Position numbers and translations under genes: made by a program. Below, in pieces: positions 25,986-34,499 of a DNA stretch of 64,000 bases. Under the pieces are notes generated by a model. It did not search any database and had not been told where the DNA came from. It worked only from the letters and a program-made list of their open reading frames with translations. Position 1 is the first letter of the stretch. The number at the start of each line of letters is the position of its first letter. Source of the stretch: Sulfurimicrobium sp964384915 (lineage in GTDB: Bacteria; Pseudomonadota; Gammaproteobacteria; Burkholderiales; Sulfuricellaceae); the NCBI GenBank assembly GCA_964384915.1, contig CAYLMA010000001.1:1-64000 (forward strand). Direction: 5' to 3'.

Positions 25986-27566
25986 ATGAATAACAACAAA
26001 GAACTGGAACGCGCCGAGCTGCACAAAACCATCTGGCGCATTGCCAACGATCTGCGCGGCAGTGTCGATGGTTGGGACTTCAAAACCTACGTGCTCGGAA
26101 TGCTGTTTTATCGCTTCATCTCCGAGAATCTGACCAGCTACCTCAATGAGCAGGAGCGCAGGGCAGGCAGCCCGGATTTCGACTACGCCACGCTCATCGA
26201 TTCCGATGCCGAATTTGGCCGCGCCGAAACGGTGAAGGAAAAGGGCTTCTACATCCTGCCTTCCGAGCTGTTTGCCAACGTGCGGGCCCGTGCCCGGCAT
26301 GACCCTAACCTCAACGAAACCCTGAGCAACATTTTTGCCGACATCGAAGGCTCGGCCACTGGCAGCGATTCCGAGGACGACATCAAGGGGCTGTTCGACG
26401 ACCTCGATGTCAACAGCAGCAAGCTCGGCCCCACCGTGGTCAAGCGCAACGAAAAACTGGTCAAACTGCTGGACGCCATCGGCGATCTTCCTCTGGCCAG
26501 CAGCGAAGGCGGGTTCACGGAAAACACCATCGACCTATTCGGCGACGCCTACGAATACCTGATGCAGATGTACGCCTCCACGGCGGGCAAATCCGGCGGC
26601 GAGTTCTACACCCCACAGGAAGTCTCCGAGCTGCTAGCCCGCATCACCGTGGTCGGCAAAACCGAGGTCAACAAAGTCTATGACCCGGCCTGTGGCTCTG
26701 GCTCGCTGCTGCTGAACTTCGTCAAGGTATTGGGCCATGACGCGGTGCGCCAAGGGTTCTACGGGCAGGAGATTAACCTCACCACCTACAACCTGTGCCG
26801 CATCAACATGTTCCTACACGATGTGAACTACGAAAAGTTCCACATTGCCCACGGCGACACGCTCACCGACCCGGCTCATTGGGACGACGAACCTTTCGAG
26901 GCCATCGTTTCCAATCCTCCCTACTCGATTCGTTGGGATGGCGACGCCAACCCATTGCTCATCAACGACCCTCGCTTTGCTCCGGCGGGCGTGCTCGCCC
27001 CCAAGAGTAAAGCCGACCTCGCATTCACTCTACACATCCTCGCGTGGCTGGCCGTCAACGGCACGGCTGCCATCGTCGAGTTCCCCGGTGTGCTCTATCG
27101 CAGCGGGGCTGAGGCCAAGATTCGCCAGTACCTGATTGACAACAACTACGTCGATGCGGTGATCCAGTTGCCACCCGATCTGTTCTTCGGCACCACGATT
27201 GCTACCTGCATCATCGTGCTGAAGAAATCCAAGCGCGACAACTCCACGCTATTTATCGACGCCAGCGCCGAATTCGTGCGCAGCGGCAACAAAAACAAGC
27301 TACTGCTCAAGCATCAGCAAAAAATCCTCGATGCCTTTACCGGTCGCCGGAGCATTGAGCACTTCGCCCGGCTGGTCGAGAACGGTGATGTTGCCGCCAA
27401 CGGCTACAACATCGCCGTCAGCAGTTACGTCGAGCAGAAAGACGAGCGAGAGGCGGTGGATATTCGGGTGCTCAACGCCAAAATCAGCCGCATCGTGGCC
27501 CGACAGGCGGAATTGAGGGAACAGATCGACGCAATCGTTGCAGATCTGGAAGGGGAGCAAGTATGA
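25986..27566 (+). CDS. hsdM: Type I restriction-modification methyltransferase subunit
   Basis: A 526-residue adenine-N6 methyltransferase subunit. The SAM-binding PACGSGS (234-240) and the catalytic NPPYS (310-314) are intact. Length and N-terminus (ELHKTIWRIANDLRGSVDGWDFKTYVLGMLFYRFISE) resemble the EcoR124I-type (IC) family. Two copies join one HsdS to methylate the bipartite target. Its stop overlaps hsdS by four bases. Confidence 0.96.
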   Translation: MNNNKELERAELHKTIWRIANDLRGSVDGWDFKTYVLGMLFYRFISENLTSYLNEQERRAGSPDFDYATLIDSDAEFGRAETVKEKGFYILPSELFANVRARARHDPNLNETLSNIFADIEGSATGSDSEDDIKGLFDDLDVNSSKLGPTVVKRNEKLVKLLDAIGDLPLASSEGGFTENTIDLFGDAYEYLMQMYASTAGKSGGEFYTPQEVSELLARITVVGKTEVNKVYDPACGSGSLLLNFVKVLGHDAVRQGFYGQEINLTTYNLCRINMFLHDVNYEKFHIAHGDTLTDPAHWDDEPFEAIVSNPPYSIRWDGDANPLLINDPRFAPAGVLAPKSKADLAFTLHILAWLAVNGTAAIVEFPGVLYRSGAEAKIRQYLIDNNYVDAVIQLPPDLFFGTTIATCIIVLKKSKRDNSTLFIDASAEFVRSGNKNKLLLKHQQKILDAFTGRRSIEHFARLVENGDVAANGYNIAVSSYVEQKDEREAVDIRVLNAKISRIVARQAELREQIDAIVADLEGEQV

Positions 27567-28834
27567 GTCAGATCGACGTTCTCATCGCGCAACTATGTCC
27601 AGACGGCGTTGACTACAAGGCCATTGGTGACTTTGGTGAACTCGTGCGTGGCAATGGGATGCCGAAGGCAGACTTTGTGGAGTCTGGGGTTGGGTGTATC
27701 CACTATGGACAGATTTACACCCACTACGGCATTTGGACGACGGAAACGAAATCGTTTGTCTCGGCAGCAAAGGCCGAAAGGCTGGCCAAGGTCGACCCTG
27801 GTGATCTGGTGATTACGAATACCAGTGAAAACATCGAGGATGTCTGCAAGGCAGTTGCGTGGATTGGAGACACCCAGATTGTCACGGGCGGACATGCCAC
27901 GGTATTGAAGCACGACCAAGACTCGAAATACCTCTCTTACTATCTGCAAACACCGCACTTCTTCGCGGAAAAGAAAAAACACGCGACAGGCACAAAGGTC
28001 ATCGACGTTTCGGCAAAGAGCCTTGCAAAGATCAGGATTCCGGTCCCACCGCTCGAAGTACAGCGCGAGATCGTGAAGGTCCTTGACACGTTCACTAAGC
28101 TGGAGGCGGAGCTGGAGGCGGAGCTGGAGGCGGAGCTGGAGGCGCGTCGGCGGCAGTACAAGTACTACCGCGACGCGCTCTTGAGTTTCGATGAGCGCAT
28201 GAGCGGCGCAAGCAAGCAAGCAAGCAAGCAAGCAATTATAAGGTGGATGACCTTGGGTGAAATTGGACAATTCACGCGTGGCCGCCGATTCACCAAGGAC
28301 GATTATGTCCAAGACGGTGTCAGCTGCATTCACTACGGCGATATTTATACCCAGTACGGAACATCCGCGATGAAAGCGGTTTCGCATGTGCGCGCTAACT
28401 TGGCATCTACGCTGCGTTTTGCGAAAACGGGCGACATCGTTATTGCTGCTGTTGGCGAAACGGTCGAGGATGTGGGGAAGGCGGTTGCCTGGCTCGGTCA
28501 GGATGATGTTGCGATTCACGACGACTGCTTTGCATTCCGGCATTCGATGAATCCAAAATTTGTGTCGTATTACTTTCAGACCCAGAGCTTTAATGCCGAG
28601 AAAAACAAGTTTGTCGCTCGTGCAAAGGTCAAGCGGTTATCTGGCGAAAACCTAGCCAAGCTAACAATGCCAGTTCCGCCGCTCGACGAACAGGAGCGTA
28701 TCGTCGCTATCCTTGACCGCTTCGATGCGCTGGTAAATGACATTTCCTTCGGCCTGCCTGCCGAAATCAAAGCTCGCCGCCAGCAGTACGCACATTATCG
28801 CGACCGGCTGCTCACTTTCAAGGAAGCCGCATGA
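27563..28834 (+). CDS. hsdS: Type I specificity subunit with two length-variable repeats
   Basis: A 423-residue DNA-recognition subunit with two target-recognition domains. Each is followed by a conserved helix (IRIPVPPLEVQREIVKVLDTF and LTMPVPPLDEQERIVAILDRF). Both recognition domains share an IHYG.IYT.YG motif, so the two half-sites may be similar. Between the domains the coiled coil holds LEAE repeats encoded by a 12-bp unit. It is followed by SKQASKQA, encoded by seven GCAA units. Both are places where copy number can change: the first alters spacing, the second the reading frame. Confidence 0.95.
   Translation: MSQIDVLIAQLCPDGVDYKAIGDFGELVRGNGMPKADFVESGVGCIHYGQIYTHYGIWTTETKSFVSAAKAERLAKVDPGDLVITNTSENIEDVCKAVAWIGDTQIVTGGHATVLKHDQDSKYLSYYLQTPHFFAEKKKHATGTKVIDVSAKSLAKIRIPVPPLEVQREIVKVLDTFTKLEAELEAELEAELEARRRQYKYYRDALLSFDERMSGASKQASKQAIIRWMTLGEIGQFTRGRRFTKDDYVQDGVSCIHYGDIYTQYGTSAMKAVSHVRANLASTLRFAKTGDIVIAAVGETVEDVGKAVAWLGQDDVAIHDDCFAFRHSMNPKFVSYYFQTQSFNAEKNKFVARAKVKRLSGENLAKLTMPVPPLDEQERIVAILDRFDALVNDISFGLPAEIKARRQQYAHYRDRLLTFKEAA
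28100..28144 (+). repeat. 12-bp tandem repeat in hsdS (LEAE units)
   Basis: Three exact copies of CTGGAGGCGGAG (28100, 28112, 28124) and a partial fourth (28136-28144). Each unit adds four residues to the coiled coil between the two recognition domains. In the EcoR124 family, gain or loss of the analogous four-residue repeat changes the spacer length of the DNA target. Confidence 0.92.
28208..28235 (+). repeat. Tetranucleotide tract (GCAA)7 inside hsdS
   Basis: Seven perfect GCAA copies within the coding sequence, between the two recognition domains. A change of one unit shifts the frame: one alternative frame meets TAA at 28239-28241 and the other TGA at 28258-28260. An in-frame ATG at 28247 with AAGGTGG just before it could restart the second half. 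Confidence 0.93.
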
Positions 28835-31800
28835 GCGAAGACCTCAAACCCTTCCGCTATGAACCGGTTGCACTCTCCAACGAGAGCACCGTCGTTGCCG
28901 AATTCCTGCCCGAGTTCCAGGGCGTGCGGGAGGCCACCTATCAAAGCGAAGCCGCTTTGGAGAAGGCATTCATCCAGCAATTGCAGCTGCAGGCCTATGA
29001 CTACTTGGCCCTGGCCTCGGAAATAGAGCTGATTGCAAACCTGCGCCACCAACTGGAAAGGCTCAACAAAATCAGCTTTTCCGAAGCCGAGTGGGAACGG
29101 TTCTTTACGGCCAGCATCGCCGGAGCCAATGACGGCATTCTGGAAAAGACCGCGCGCATCCAGGAAGACCACATCCAGGTATTGAAGCGCGACGACGGCA
29201 GTACCAAGAACATCTACCTGATCGACAAGGCCAACATCCACAACAACGTCTTGCAGGTCATCAACCAGTACGAACTCGAGGGTGCAAGGGCCACCCGTTT
29301 CGATGTGACCGTGCTGGTCAATGGCCTGCCGATGGTGCACATCGAATTGAAGCGCCGGGGCGTGGATATCCGCGAGGCCTTCAACCAGATCAACCGATAC
29401 CAGCGAGACAGCTTCTGGGCGGGCTCGGGTCTGTTCGAGTACGTGCAGCTCTTCGTCATCAGCAACGGCACGCTAACCAAGTACTACAGCAACACCGTGC
29501 GCGACGGGCATTTGAAGGAGCAATCCAGCAAGCGCAGCAAGAGCAAGACCTCCAACAGCTTCTCCTTTACCAGTTGGTGGGCAGACGCTAAAAACCAGCC
29601 CATCACCGAGCTGACCGGTTTTACCAAGACTTTCTTCGCAAAACACTCGCTGCTGAATGTCCTCACCAAGTACTGCGTGTTCGATGTGGATCGCAAGCTG
29701 CTGGTGATGCGCCCCTATCAGATCGTGGCGGCCGAGCGCATCCTGCAACGCATTGCCACCGCCACCAATCACAAGCAATTGGGCACGGTGGCGGCGGGCG
29801 GCTACATCTGGCACACCACCGGCAGCGGCAAAACGCTGACCAGCTTCAAGGCGGCGCAACTGGCGCGCGGCCTGGCCGAGATTGACAAGGTGCTGTTCGT
29901 GGTAGATCGCAAGGATCTGGATTACCAGACCATGCGCGAGTACGAGCGCTTCGAGAAAGGCGCGGCCAACTCGAACACGTCCACGGCGGTGCTGCAACGG
30001 CAGCTGGAAGACCCAAACGCCCGCATCATCATTACCACCATCCAGAAGCTTTCCCGCTTCGTCACCAAGAACAAGAAGCACCCGGTGTATGAGGCGCATG
30101 TGGTGGTGATCTTCGACGAATGCCACCGCAGCCAGTTCGGCGACATGCACGCCGAAATCACACGGGTGTTCCAACGCTATCACCTGTTCGGCTTCACCGG
30201 CACGCCAATCTTTGCCGAGAACTCCGGCACCACTGGCAACCCGCTCCGGCGTACCACCGCGCAGGCCTTTGGCGACAAGCTGCACACCTACACCATCGTC
30301 GATGCCATTAACGACAAAAACGTACTGCCGTTTCGCATCGACTACATCAACACAATCAAGACGCAAGCGACTATCCGCGACAAAAAGGTACCTGCCATCG
30401 ACACCGAGCGAGCGCTGCTGGCACCGGAGCGCATCACGCAGATCGTGGGCTACATCCGCGAGCACTTCGATCAGAAGACCAAGCGCGCCAGCAGCTACCG
30501 CCACGACGGCAAGCGCCTCATGGGCTTCAACTCGCTGTTCGCCACCGCGAGCATCGATGCTGCCAAACGCTACTACGCGGAATTCGCCACGCAACAGAAG
30601 GATTTACCTGAGTCGCAACGGCTCAAAGTGGGCCTGATCTACAGTTTTGCAGCCAACGAGGAAGAAAGCGACGGTCTGCTGGGCGATGAGGCATTTGAAA
30701 CCGAGGGGCTGGATGCCAGCTCGCGTGATTTTCTGGAAGCCGCGATCCAGGACTACAACGCCCTGTTCAGCACCAGCTTCGACACCAGCGCCGACAAGTT
30801 CCAGAACTACTATAAGGACTTGTCGCAGCGTCTGAAAAAACGTGAGCTGGATGTGGTGATCGTGGTCAACATGTTCCTGACCGGTTTTGACGCCACCACG
30901 CTCAACACCTTGTGGGCTGATAAGAACCTCAAGGCGCACGGCTTGATTCAGGCCTATTCGCGGACGAACCGTATCCTCAACTCGGTTAAGACCTACGGCA
31001 ACATCGTTTCCTTCCGCAATCTAGAGCAGGAGACCAACGACGCACTCGCCCTATTTGGCAACAAGGATGCCAAGGGCATCGTGCTGCTCAAGCCCTACGC
31101 CGAGTATTACAAGGAGTACGAAAAACGGGTTGGGGAGCTGGTGACTGGATTCCCGCTCGGCAAGGCCATCGTCGGCGAAGCGGCGCAAAAGACGCTCATC
31201 AAGCTGTTCGGCTCGATCTTGCGGCTGAAGAACATCCTGACGGCTTTCGACGATTTTGCGGACCACGAAATCCTCTCCGAGCGCGAATTTCAGGATTACC
31301 AGAGCATTTACCTGAACCTGTACGCAGAATTCCGCAGCACGTCGGATGCCGAGAAGGAATCGATTAACGACGATGTGGTGTTCGAGATCGAACTTATCAA
31401 GCAGGTGGAAATCAACGTCGATTACATCCTGCTGCTGGTCGAGCAGTACTTGAAGAAAAAAGGCACGGGCGATGACAAGGAAATCCGCGCCACCATCGAA
31501 CGCGCCATCAATTCCAGCCCCAGCTTGCGCAACAAGAAAGACCTGATCGAGCAGTTCGTCGATTCGGTGTCCACCAAGACCAAGGTGGACGCGCAGTGGC
31601 AGGCATTCGTGGCTGCGAAGAAGGTGGAGGAATTGGAGCGAATCATCACGGAAGAAAACCTGAATGCTGAGGCAGCGCGCTGCTTTATTGACAACGCCTT
31701 CCGCGACGGCAGCATTCCCACCACAGGTACTGCCATCACGAAAATTCTGCCGCCAGTTTCGAGATTCTCCAAAACCAATGGCCACGCGGCGAAGAAGCAA

Positions 31801-31854
31801 ACTGTGCTGGACAAGCTTGCCGCGTTCTTTGAACGGTATTTCGGGTTAGCTTGA
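28831..31854 (+). CDS. hsdR: Type I restriction endonuclease subunit
   Basis: A 1007-residue translocase/nuclease. An N-terminal PD-(D/E)XK nuclease site (D158, then E172-L-K174) is followed by two RecA-like helicase domains with motif I TTGSGKT (about 328-334) and motif II DECH (about 428-431). Helicase motifs further on (GFTGTP, QAYSRTNRI) are present, as is the C-terminal helical region that docks to HsdM. It cuts unmethylated DNA at sites remote from the target. The ATG overlaps hsdS as ATGA, and all motifs look functional. Confidence 0.96.
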   Translation: MSEDLKPFRYEPVALSNESTVVAEFLPEFQGVREATYQSEAALEKAFIQQLQLQAYDYLALASEIELIANLRHQLERLNKISFSEAEWERFFTASIAGANDGILEKTARIQEDHIQVLKRDDGSTKNIYLIDKANIHNNVLQVINQYELEGARATRFDVTVLVNGLPMVHIELKRRGVDIREAFNQINRYQRDSFWAGSGLFEYVQLFVISNGTLTKYYSNTVRDGHLKEQSSKRSKSKTSNSFSFTSWWADAKNQPITELTGFTKTFFAKHSLLNVLTKYCVFDVDRKLLVMRPYQIVAAERILQRIATATNHKQLGTVAAGGYIWHTTGSGKTLTSFKAAQLARGLAEIDKVLFVVDRKDLDYQTMREYERFEKGAANSNTSTAVLQRQLEDPNARIIITTIQKLSRFVTKNKKHPVYEAHVVVIFDECHRSQFGDMHAEITRVFQRYHLFGFTGTPIFAENSGTTGNPLRRTTAQAFGDKLHTYTIVDAINDKNVLPFRIDYINTIKTQATIRDKKVPAIDTERALLAPERITQIVGYIREHFDQKTKRASSYRHDGKRLMGFNSLFATASIDAAKRYYAEFATQQKDLPESQRLKVGLIYSFAANEEESDGLLGDEAFETEGLDASSRDFLEAAIQDYNALFSTSFDTSADKFQNYYKDLSQRLKKRELDVVIVVNMFLTGFDATTLNTLWADKNLKAHGLIQAYSRTNRILNSVKTYGNIVSFRNLEQETNDALALFGNKDAKGIVLLKPYAEYYKEYEKRVGELVTGFPLGKAIVGEAAQKTLIKLFGSILRLKNILTAFDDFADHEILSEREFQDYQSIYLNLYAEFRSTSDAEKESINDDVVFEIELIKQVEINVDYILLLVEQYLKKKGTGDDKEIRATIERAINSSPSLRNKKDLIEQFVDSVSTKTKVDAQWQAFVAAKKVEELERIITEENLNAEAARCFIDNAFRDGSIPTTGTAITKILPPVSRFSKTNGHAAKKQTVLDKLAAFFERYFGLA

Positions 31855-31868
31855 ATGAGGGAACTGCG

Positions 31869-32390
31869 ATGAGCCAAATCCAAACAACCGATCAGGCCCT
31901 GGTTGCGGCTTTGCGTCGAGAAGCCGAGCGGATCGAGGAGGACGCGACCTATTCCAGCAAGAGCCACTTCAATGCCGAGGATACGTGGGTTCGCCGTCAC
32001 TATTGGCTGGGAGTTCCGGCGACGGCTCTCGCGGCGATTGCTGGGGCCGCGCTGATCAAGAGCCAACCGGAATGGGCAAGCGCATTCACACTGCTGGCAT
32101 CGTTGCTGACGGGGCTGATGACGTTTCTCAAGCCCAATGAGCGTGCAGCAATGCATCGGGCCGCTGCCGGGCAATTTCTGGCTCTCAAAAACGACGTGCG
32201 TTTCTTCCGAGAAATCGAACTGATGCAGGTAGAGCGGTTGAATGAAATGCCAGAGAGATTGAGGGCTCTCGCGGCTGCGCGTAACGAATTGAACCAGAAG
32301 AGCCCGAGCATTCCTCGAAGGGCGTTCGTCGCCGCACGCAGGGGGATCGAGGAAGGCGAAGCGACCCACAAGGTGGACAAGGAGGAGTGA
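31869..32390 (+). CDS. SLATT-domain two-helix membrane effector of a CBASS system
   Basis: A 173-residue protein with two predicted membrane helices (WLGVPATALAAIAGAALI and ASAFTLLASLLTGLMTFL). They are followed by the SLATT pattern AAMHRAAAGQFLALKNDVRFF. SLATT proteins are predicted pore-forming effectors that, once triggered by a cyclic nucleotide, disrupt the membrane of an infected cell. The ATG at 31869 is chosen with GAGG upstream. The CD-NTase follows after four bases. Confidence 0.87.
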   Translation: MSQIQTTDQALVAALRREAERIEEDATYSSKSHFNAEDTWVRRHYWLGVPATALAAIAGAALIKSQPEWASAFTLLASLLTGLMTFLKPNERAAMHRAAAGQFLALKNDVRFFREIELMQVERLNEMPERLRALAAARNELNQKSPSIPRRAFVAARRGIEEGEATHKVDKEE

Positions 32391-32394
32391 CAGG

Positions 32395-33171
32395 ATGTCA
32401 GTATTGAGTTTTTTGACGGACACGGCTAGTAGCGCAGTACTGTCTTCGACCGAGCAGTCGTCGATTACGACATCGATTTCGACGCTGCAAACCCGGATCG
32501 GGCTGCATTTCGCCAGCGGGGTGATCAAGCAGCATTTTCGCTTCGGCTCGTCAACACGGGGCACGATCTTGCCGCGCTCGAAGGACGAACATTCGGACAT
32601 CGACTACATGATCGTGTTCAGCGAGAACAACGCCACGCCGCAGACCTATCTGAACCGATTGAAGGCTTTCGTCGAGAAGTACTACAGCTCGTCTGAAATT
32701 TACCAATCCAGTCCGACCATTGTCCTCGAGCTGAACCACATCAGGTTCGACCTGGTGCCTGCGACAACGGATTGGCTCGGTGGGCTTCAGATTCCAAACA
32801 AGTCTGGCGGCTGGATGAGCACGAACCCCAACGATTTCAACGCCACGTTGGAAGCCGCGAACAAGGCGAATAGCTCCCTGATCAAGCCCTCCATCCGGCT
32901 GCTCAAGTATTGGAACGCGAAAAGCGGATATCCATTCGAATCGTTCGGACTGGAAAAATGGGTCTGCGGCCTGAATTTCTGGGGCGCGACCAACCAGAAG
33001 GACTACCTCTTTGCGATCTTCGATAATCTGGGCACTAATTACTCGAATGCGCAGTGGGTGAATGACGAGATCACGCGCGCCAAAAACATCGTTTCCGCCG
33101 TCAAACAGTACGAGCGTGACGGCATGCCGGTTTCGGCGGAAACTGAAATCAAGAAGCTGTTCCGGCTCTGA
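32395..33171 (+). CDS. CD-NTase (SMODS-type cyclic oligonucleotide synthase)
   Basis: A 258-residue nucleotidyltransferase. The GS motif of the fold is FGSSTRGT (51-57), the metal-binding pair is in HSDIDYMIVF (D68, D70) and the third acidic residue is in IRFDLVP (D119). It should make a cyclic di- or trinucleotide on phage sensing. The partner SLATT effector lies just upstream. AAGGAGGAGTGACAGG gives a strong ribosome binding site. No Cap2/Cap3 ubiquitin-like or HORMA/TRIP13 genes are present, so this is a minimal (type I-like) CBASS. Confidence 0.9.
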   Translation: MSVLSFLTDTASSAVLSSTEQSSITTSISTLQTRIGLHFASGVIKQHFRFGSSTRGTILPRSKDEHSDIDYMIVFSENNATPQTYLNRLKAFVEKYYSSSEIYQSSPTIVLELNHIRFDLVPATTDWLGGLQIPNKSGGWMSTNPNDFNATLEAANKANSSLIKPSIRLLKYWNAKSGYPFESFGLEKWVCGLNFWGATNQKDYLFAIFDNLGTNYSNAQWVNDEITRAKNIVSAVKQYERDGMPVSAETEIKKLFRL

Positions 33172-33182
33172 GGGAAAGAACA

Positions 33183-34124
33183 ATGGCACTCAATCTGGCG
33201 AAGGCCGTCATCGGCTACCTGAAGGAACGACCCGAGGAAAAGTTTACTGCGCGGCAGATCGCTGAGTGGCTGTTCTCCACCTTTCCCGATGACTGTCAGG
33301 CCAAGAAACAAAGCAGCCAGCGCATTGAAACCGATGCGGAGTTGGTGCAGCAACTCGTGAGAGAGATTAGCTCACAGTTACCGCGTTTACAGAAAAAGCA
33401 GCTGGAGTTGAAGACGACCGAAGGGCGACCGCGCAAGTTCTACTACTCTTCCATGTCGGACAGCGCTGAGGTGGCAGCGGTTGAAGGCGAAGGATCTGTG
33501 ACTGCTGCAGATGCGAGCCAGTCCAAGATCGACGAACACGCGCTTTATCCGCTGCTCTCGCAGTACCTATGGGAGGAGTTCGCAGTCTTTTCCAAGCGCA
33601 TCGACGAGAAGCGCTCATCCAATAAGCGCGGGCCCAACGGTAATCGCTGGCTGTACCCGGACGTGGTCGGCATGGAGGATTTGGGCAAGGAGTGGCACCA
33701 AGAGGTGCGCGACTGCGTCAACCAGTATTCCGACAAGCGCACGAAACTCTGGTCGTTCGAGGCCAAGTTGCTGATCAACCGTTCAAACGTGCGTGAATGC
33801 TTCTTTCAGGCGGTGTCGAACTCGTCGTGGGCGAACTTCGGCTATTTGGTCACAGCAGAAATCGGCGGTACCGACACACTCAAGGAGCTGCGGATGTTGT
33901 TCGCGGCCCACGGCATCGGTTTCATCAAACTGGACGTGGACAACCCTGCCGACAGCCAAGTGCTGATTCCGGCTCGCGAGCGCGATGAGATTGACTGGGA
34001 CATGGCCAACCGGCTGGCCACAGAGAACAGGGATTTTCTGGAATACGTGAAGCTGGTGAAGCAGTTCTACCAGACCGGCGAGGCGCGCCCGGCGGACTGG
34101 GACATTCCCGAGATGGAGGACTGA
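33183..34124 (+). CDS. HrgA-like winged-helix protein with a PD-(D/E)XK-like nuclease site
   Basis: A 313-residue protein. The N-terminal winged helix (LAKAVIGYLKERPEEKFTARQIAEWLF) resembles HrgA/COG2958-type proteins found near restriction loci. The C-terminal half has a nuclease-like pattern: PD at 159-160 (LYPDVVG), E193-A-K195 (SFEAKLL) and Q209 in a following helix. It starts 11 bases after the CD-NTase stop with a GAGGGAAAG site, so it is probably translated from the same mRNA. Whether it belongs functionally to CBASS, to the RM system or to neither is open. Confidence 0.7.
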   Translation: MALNLAKAVIGYLKERPEEKFTARQIAEWLFSTFPDDCQAKKQSSQRIETDAELVQQLVREISSQLPRLQKKQLELKTTEGRPRKFYYSSMSDSAEVAAVEGEGSVTAADASQSKIDEHALYPLLSQYLWEEFAVFSKRIDEKRSSNKRGPNGNRWLYPDVVGMEDLGKEWHQEVRDCVNQYSDKRTKLWSFEAKLLINRSNVRECFFQAVSNSSWANFGYLVTAEIGGTDTLKELRMLFAAHGIGFIKLDVDNPADSQVLIPARERDEIDWDMANRLATENRDFLEYVKLVKQFYQTGEARPADWDIPEMED

Positions 34125-34128
34125 GGTT

Positions 34129-34419
34129 CTATTCCAGATGGCCGATTACGTCGAGGCGTTCGTCGCCACGCTGAAACGCGCCGAACCAGCCATCGCGAGA
34201 GTCGGCACGGGCGCGGCTCACCAGCAGCGTGAAGCCCTCGCAGCCACGCGTCTTGGCGGTGGCGAAGTCGGTCGTGTCGAACTTAGCCTCGCGCACCAGC
34301 GTCGTGGCCACCGATTTCATGGCCGACTCGAACAAGTCGAGCAAATTATCTTGCAGACCGGTGTCGATGTTGCGCGAGGTGACGTCGTCGATGATGGCTT
34401 TCTTGAATCGGTTGCTCAT
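34129..34419 (-). CDS. Small phage protein of unknown function, with repeated leader
   Basis: A 96-residue protein (MSNRFKKAIIDDVTSRNIDTG...) with a helical N-terminal half and a C-terminal half rich in charged residues. I do not recognise it. The ATG at 34419 has ACGGAG nine bases upstream. A copy of the leader motif found before four genes near 57-58 kb lies 30 bases further up. It is the last gene on the left of the prophage and converges on the HrgA-like gene with only four bases between their stops. Confidence 0.65.
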   Translation of the reverse strand: MSNRFKKAIIDDVTSRNIDTGLQDNLLDLFESAMKSVATTLVREAKFDTTDFATAKTRGCEGFTLLVSRARADSRDGWFGAFQRGDERLDVIGHLE

Positions 34420-34449
34420 GGTCGATGCTCCGTGGTCGGTACGAGTGAC

Positions 34450-34480
34450 ATGAACGCGCTGTTTGACATTGAAGCCAAGC
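34450..34480 (-). repeat. Leader motif copy E (upstream of the 34.1-kb gene)
   Basis: On the minus strand: GCTTGGCTTC, AATGTC, then AAACAGCGCGTTCAT. It differs from the other four copies only at the first base of the second block (A for G). Thirty bases separate it from the start codon at 34419. Confidence 0.85.
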
Positions 34481-34499
34481 GCTGTCGAGATCAATAAGG

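Noticed and set aside
28200..28240. The GCAA tract as a CRISPR-like or assembly artefact repeat
   Set aside because: The unit is four bases, perfectly phased within hsdS, and both flanks continue the protein. Its context fits a contingency locus.
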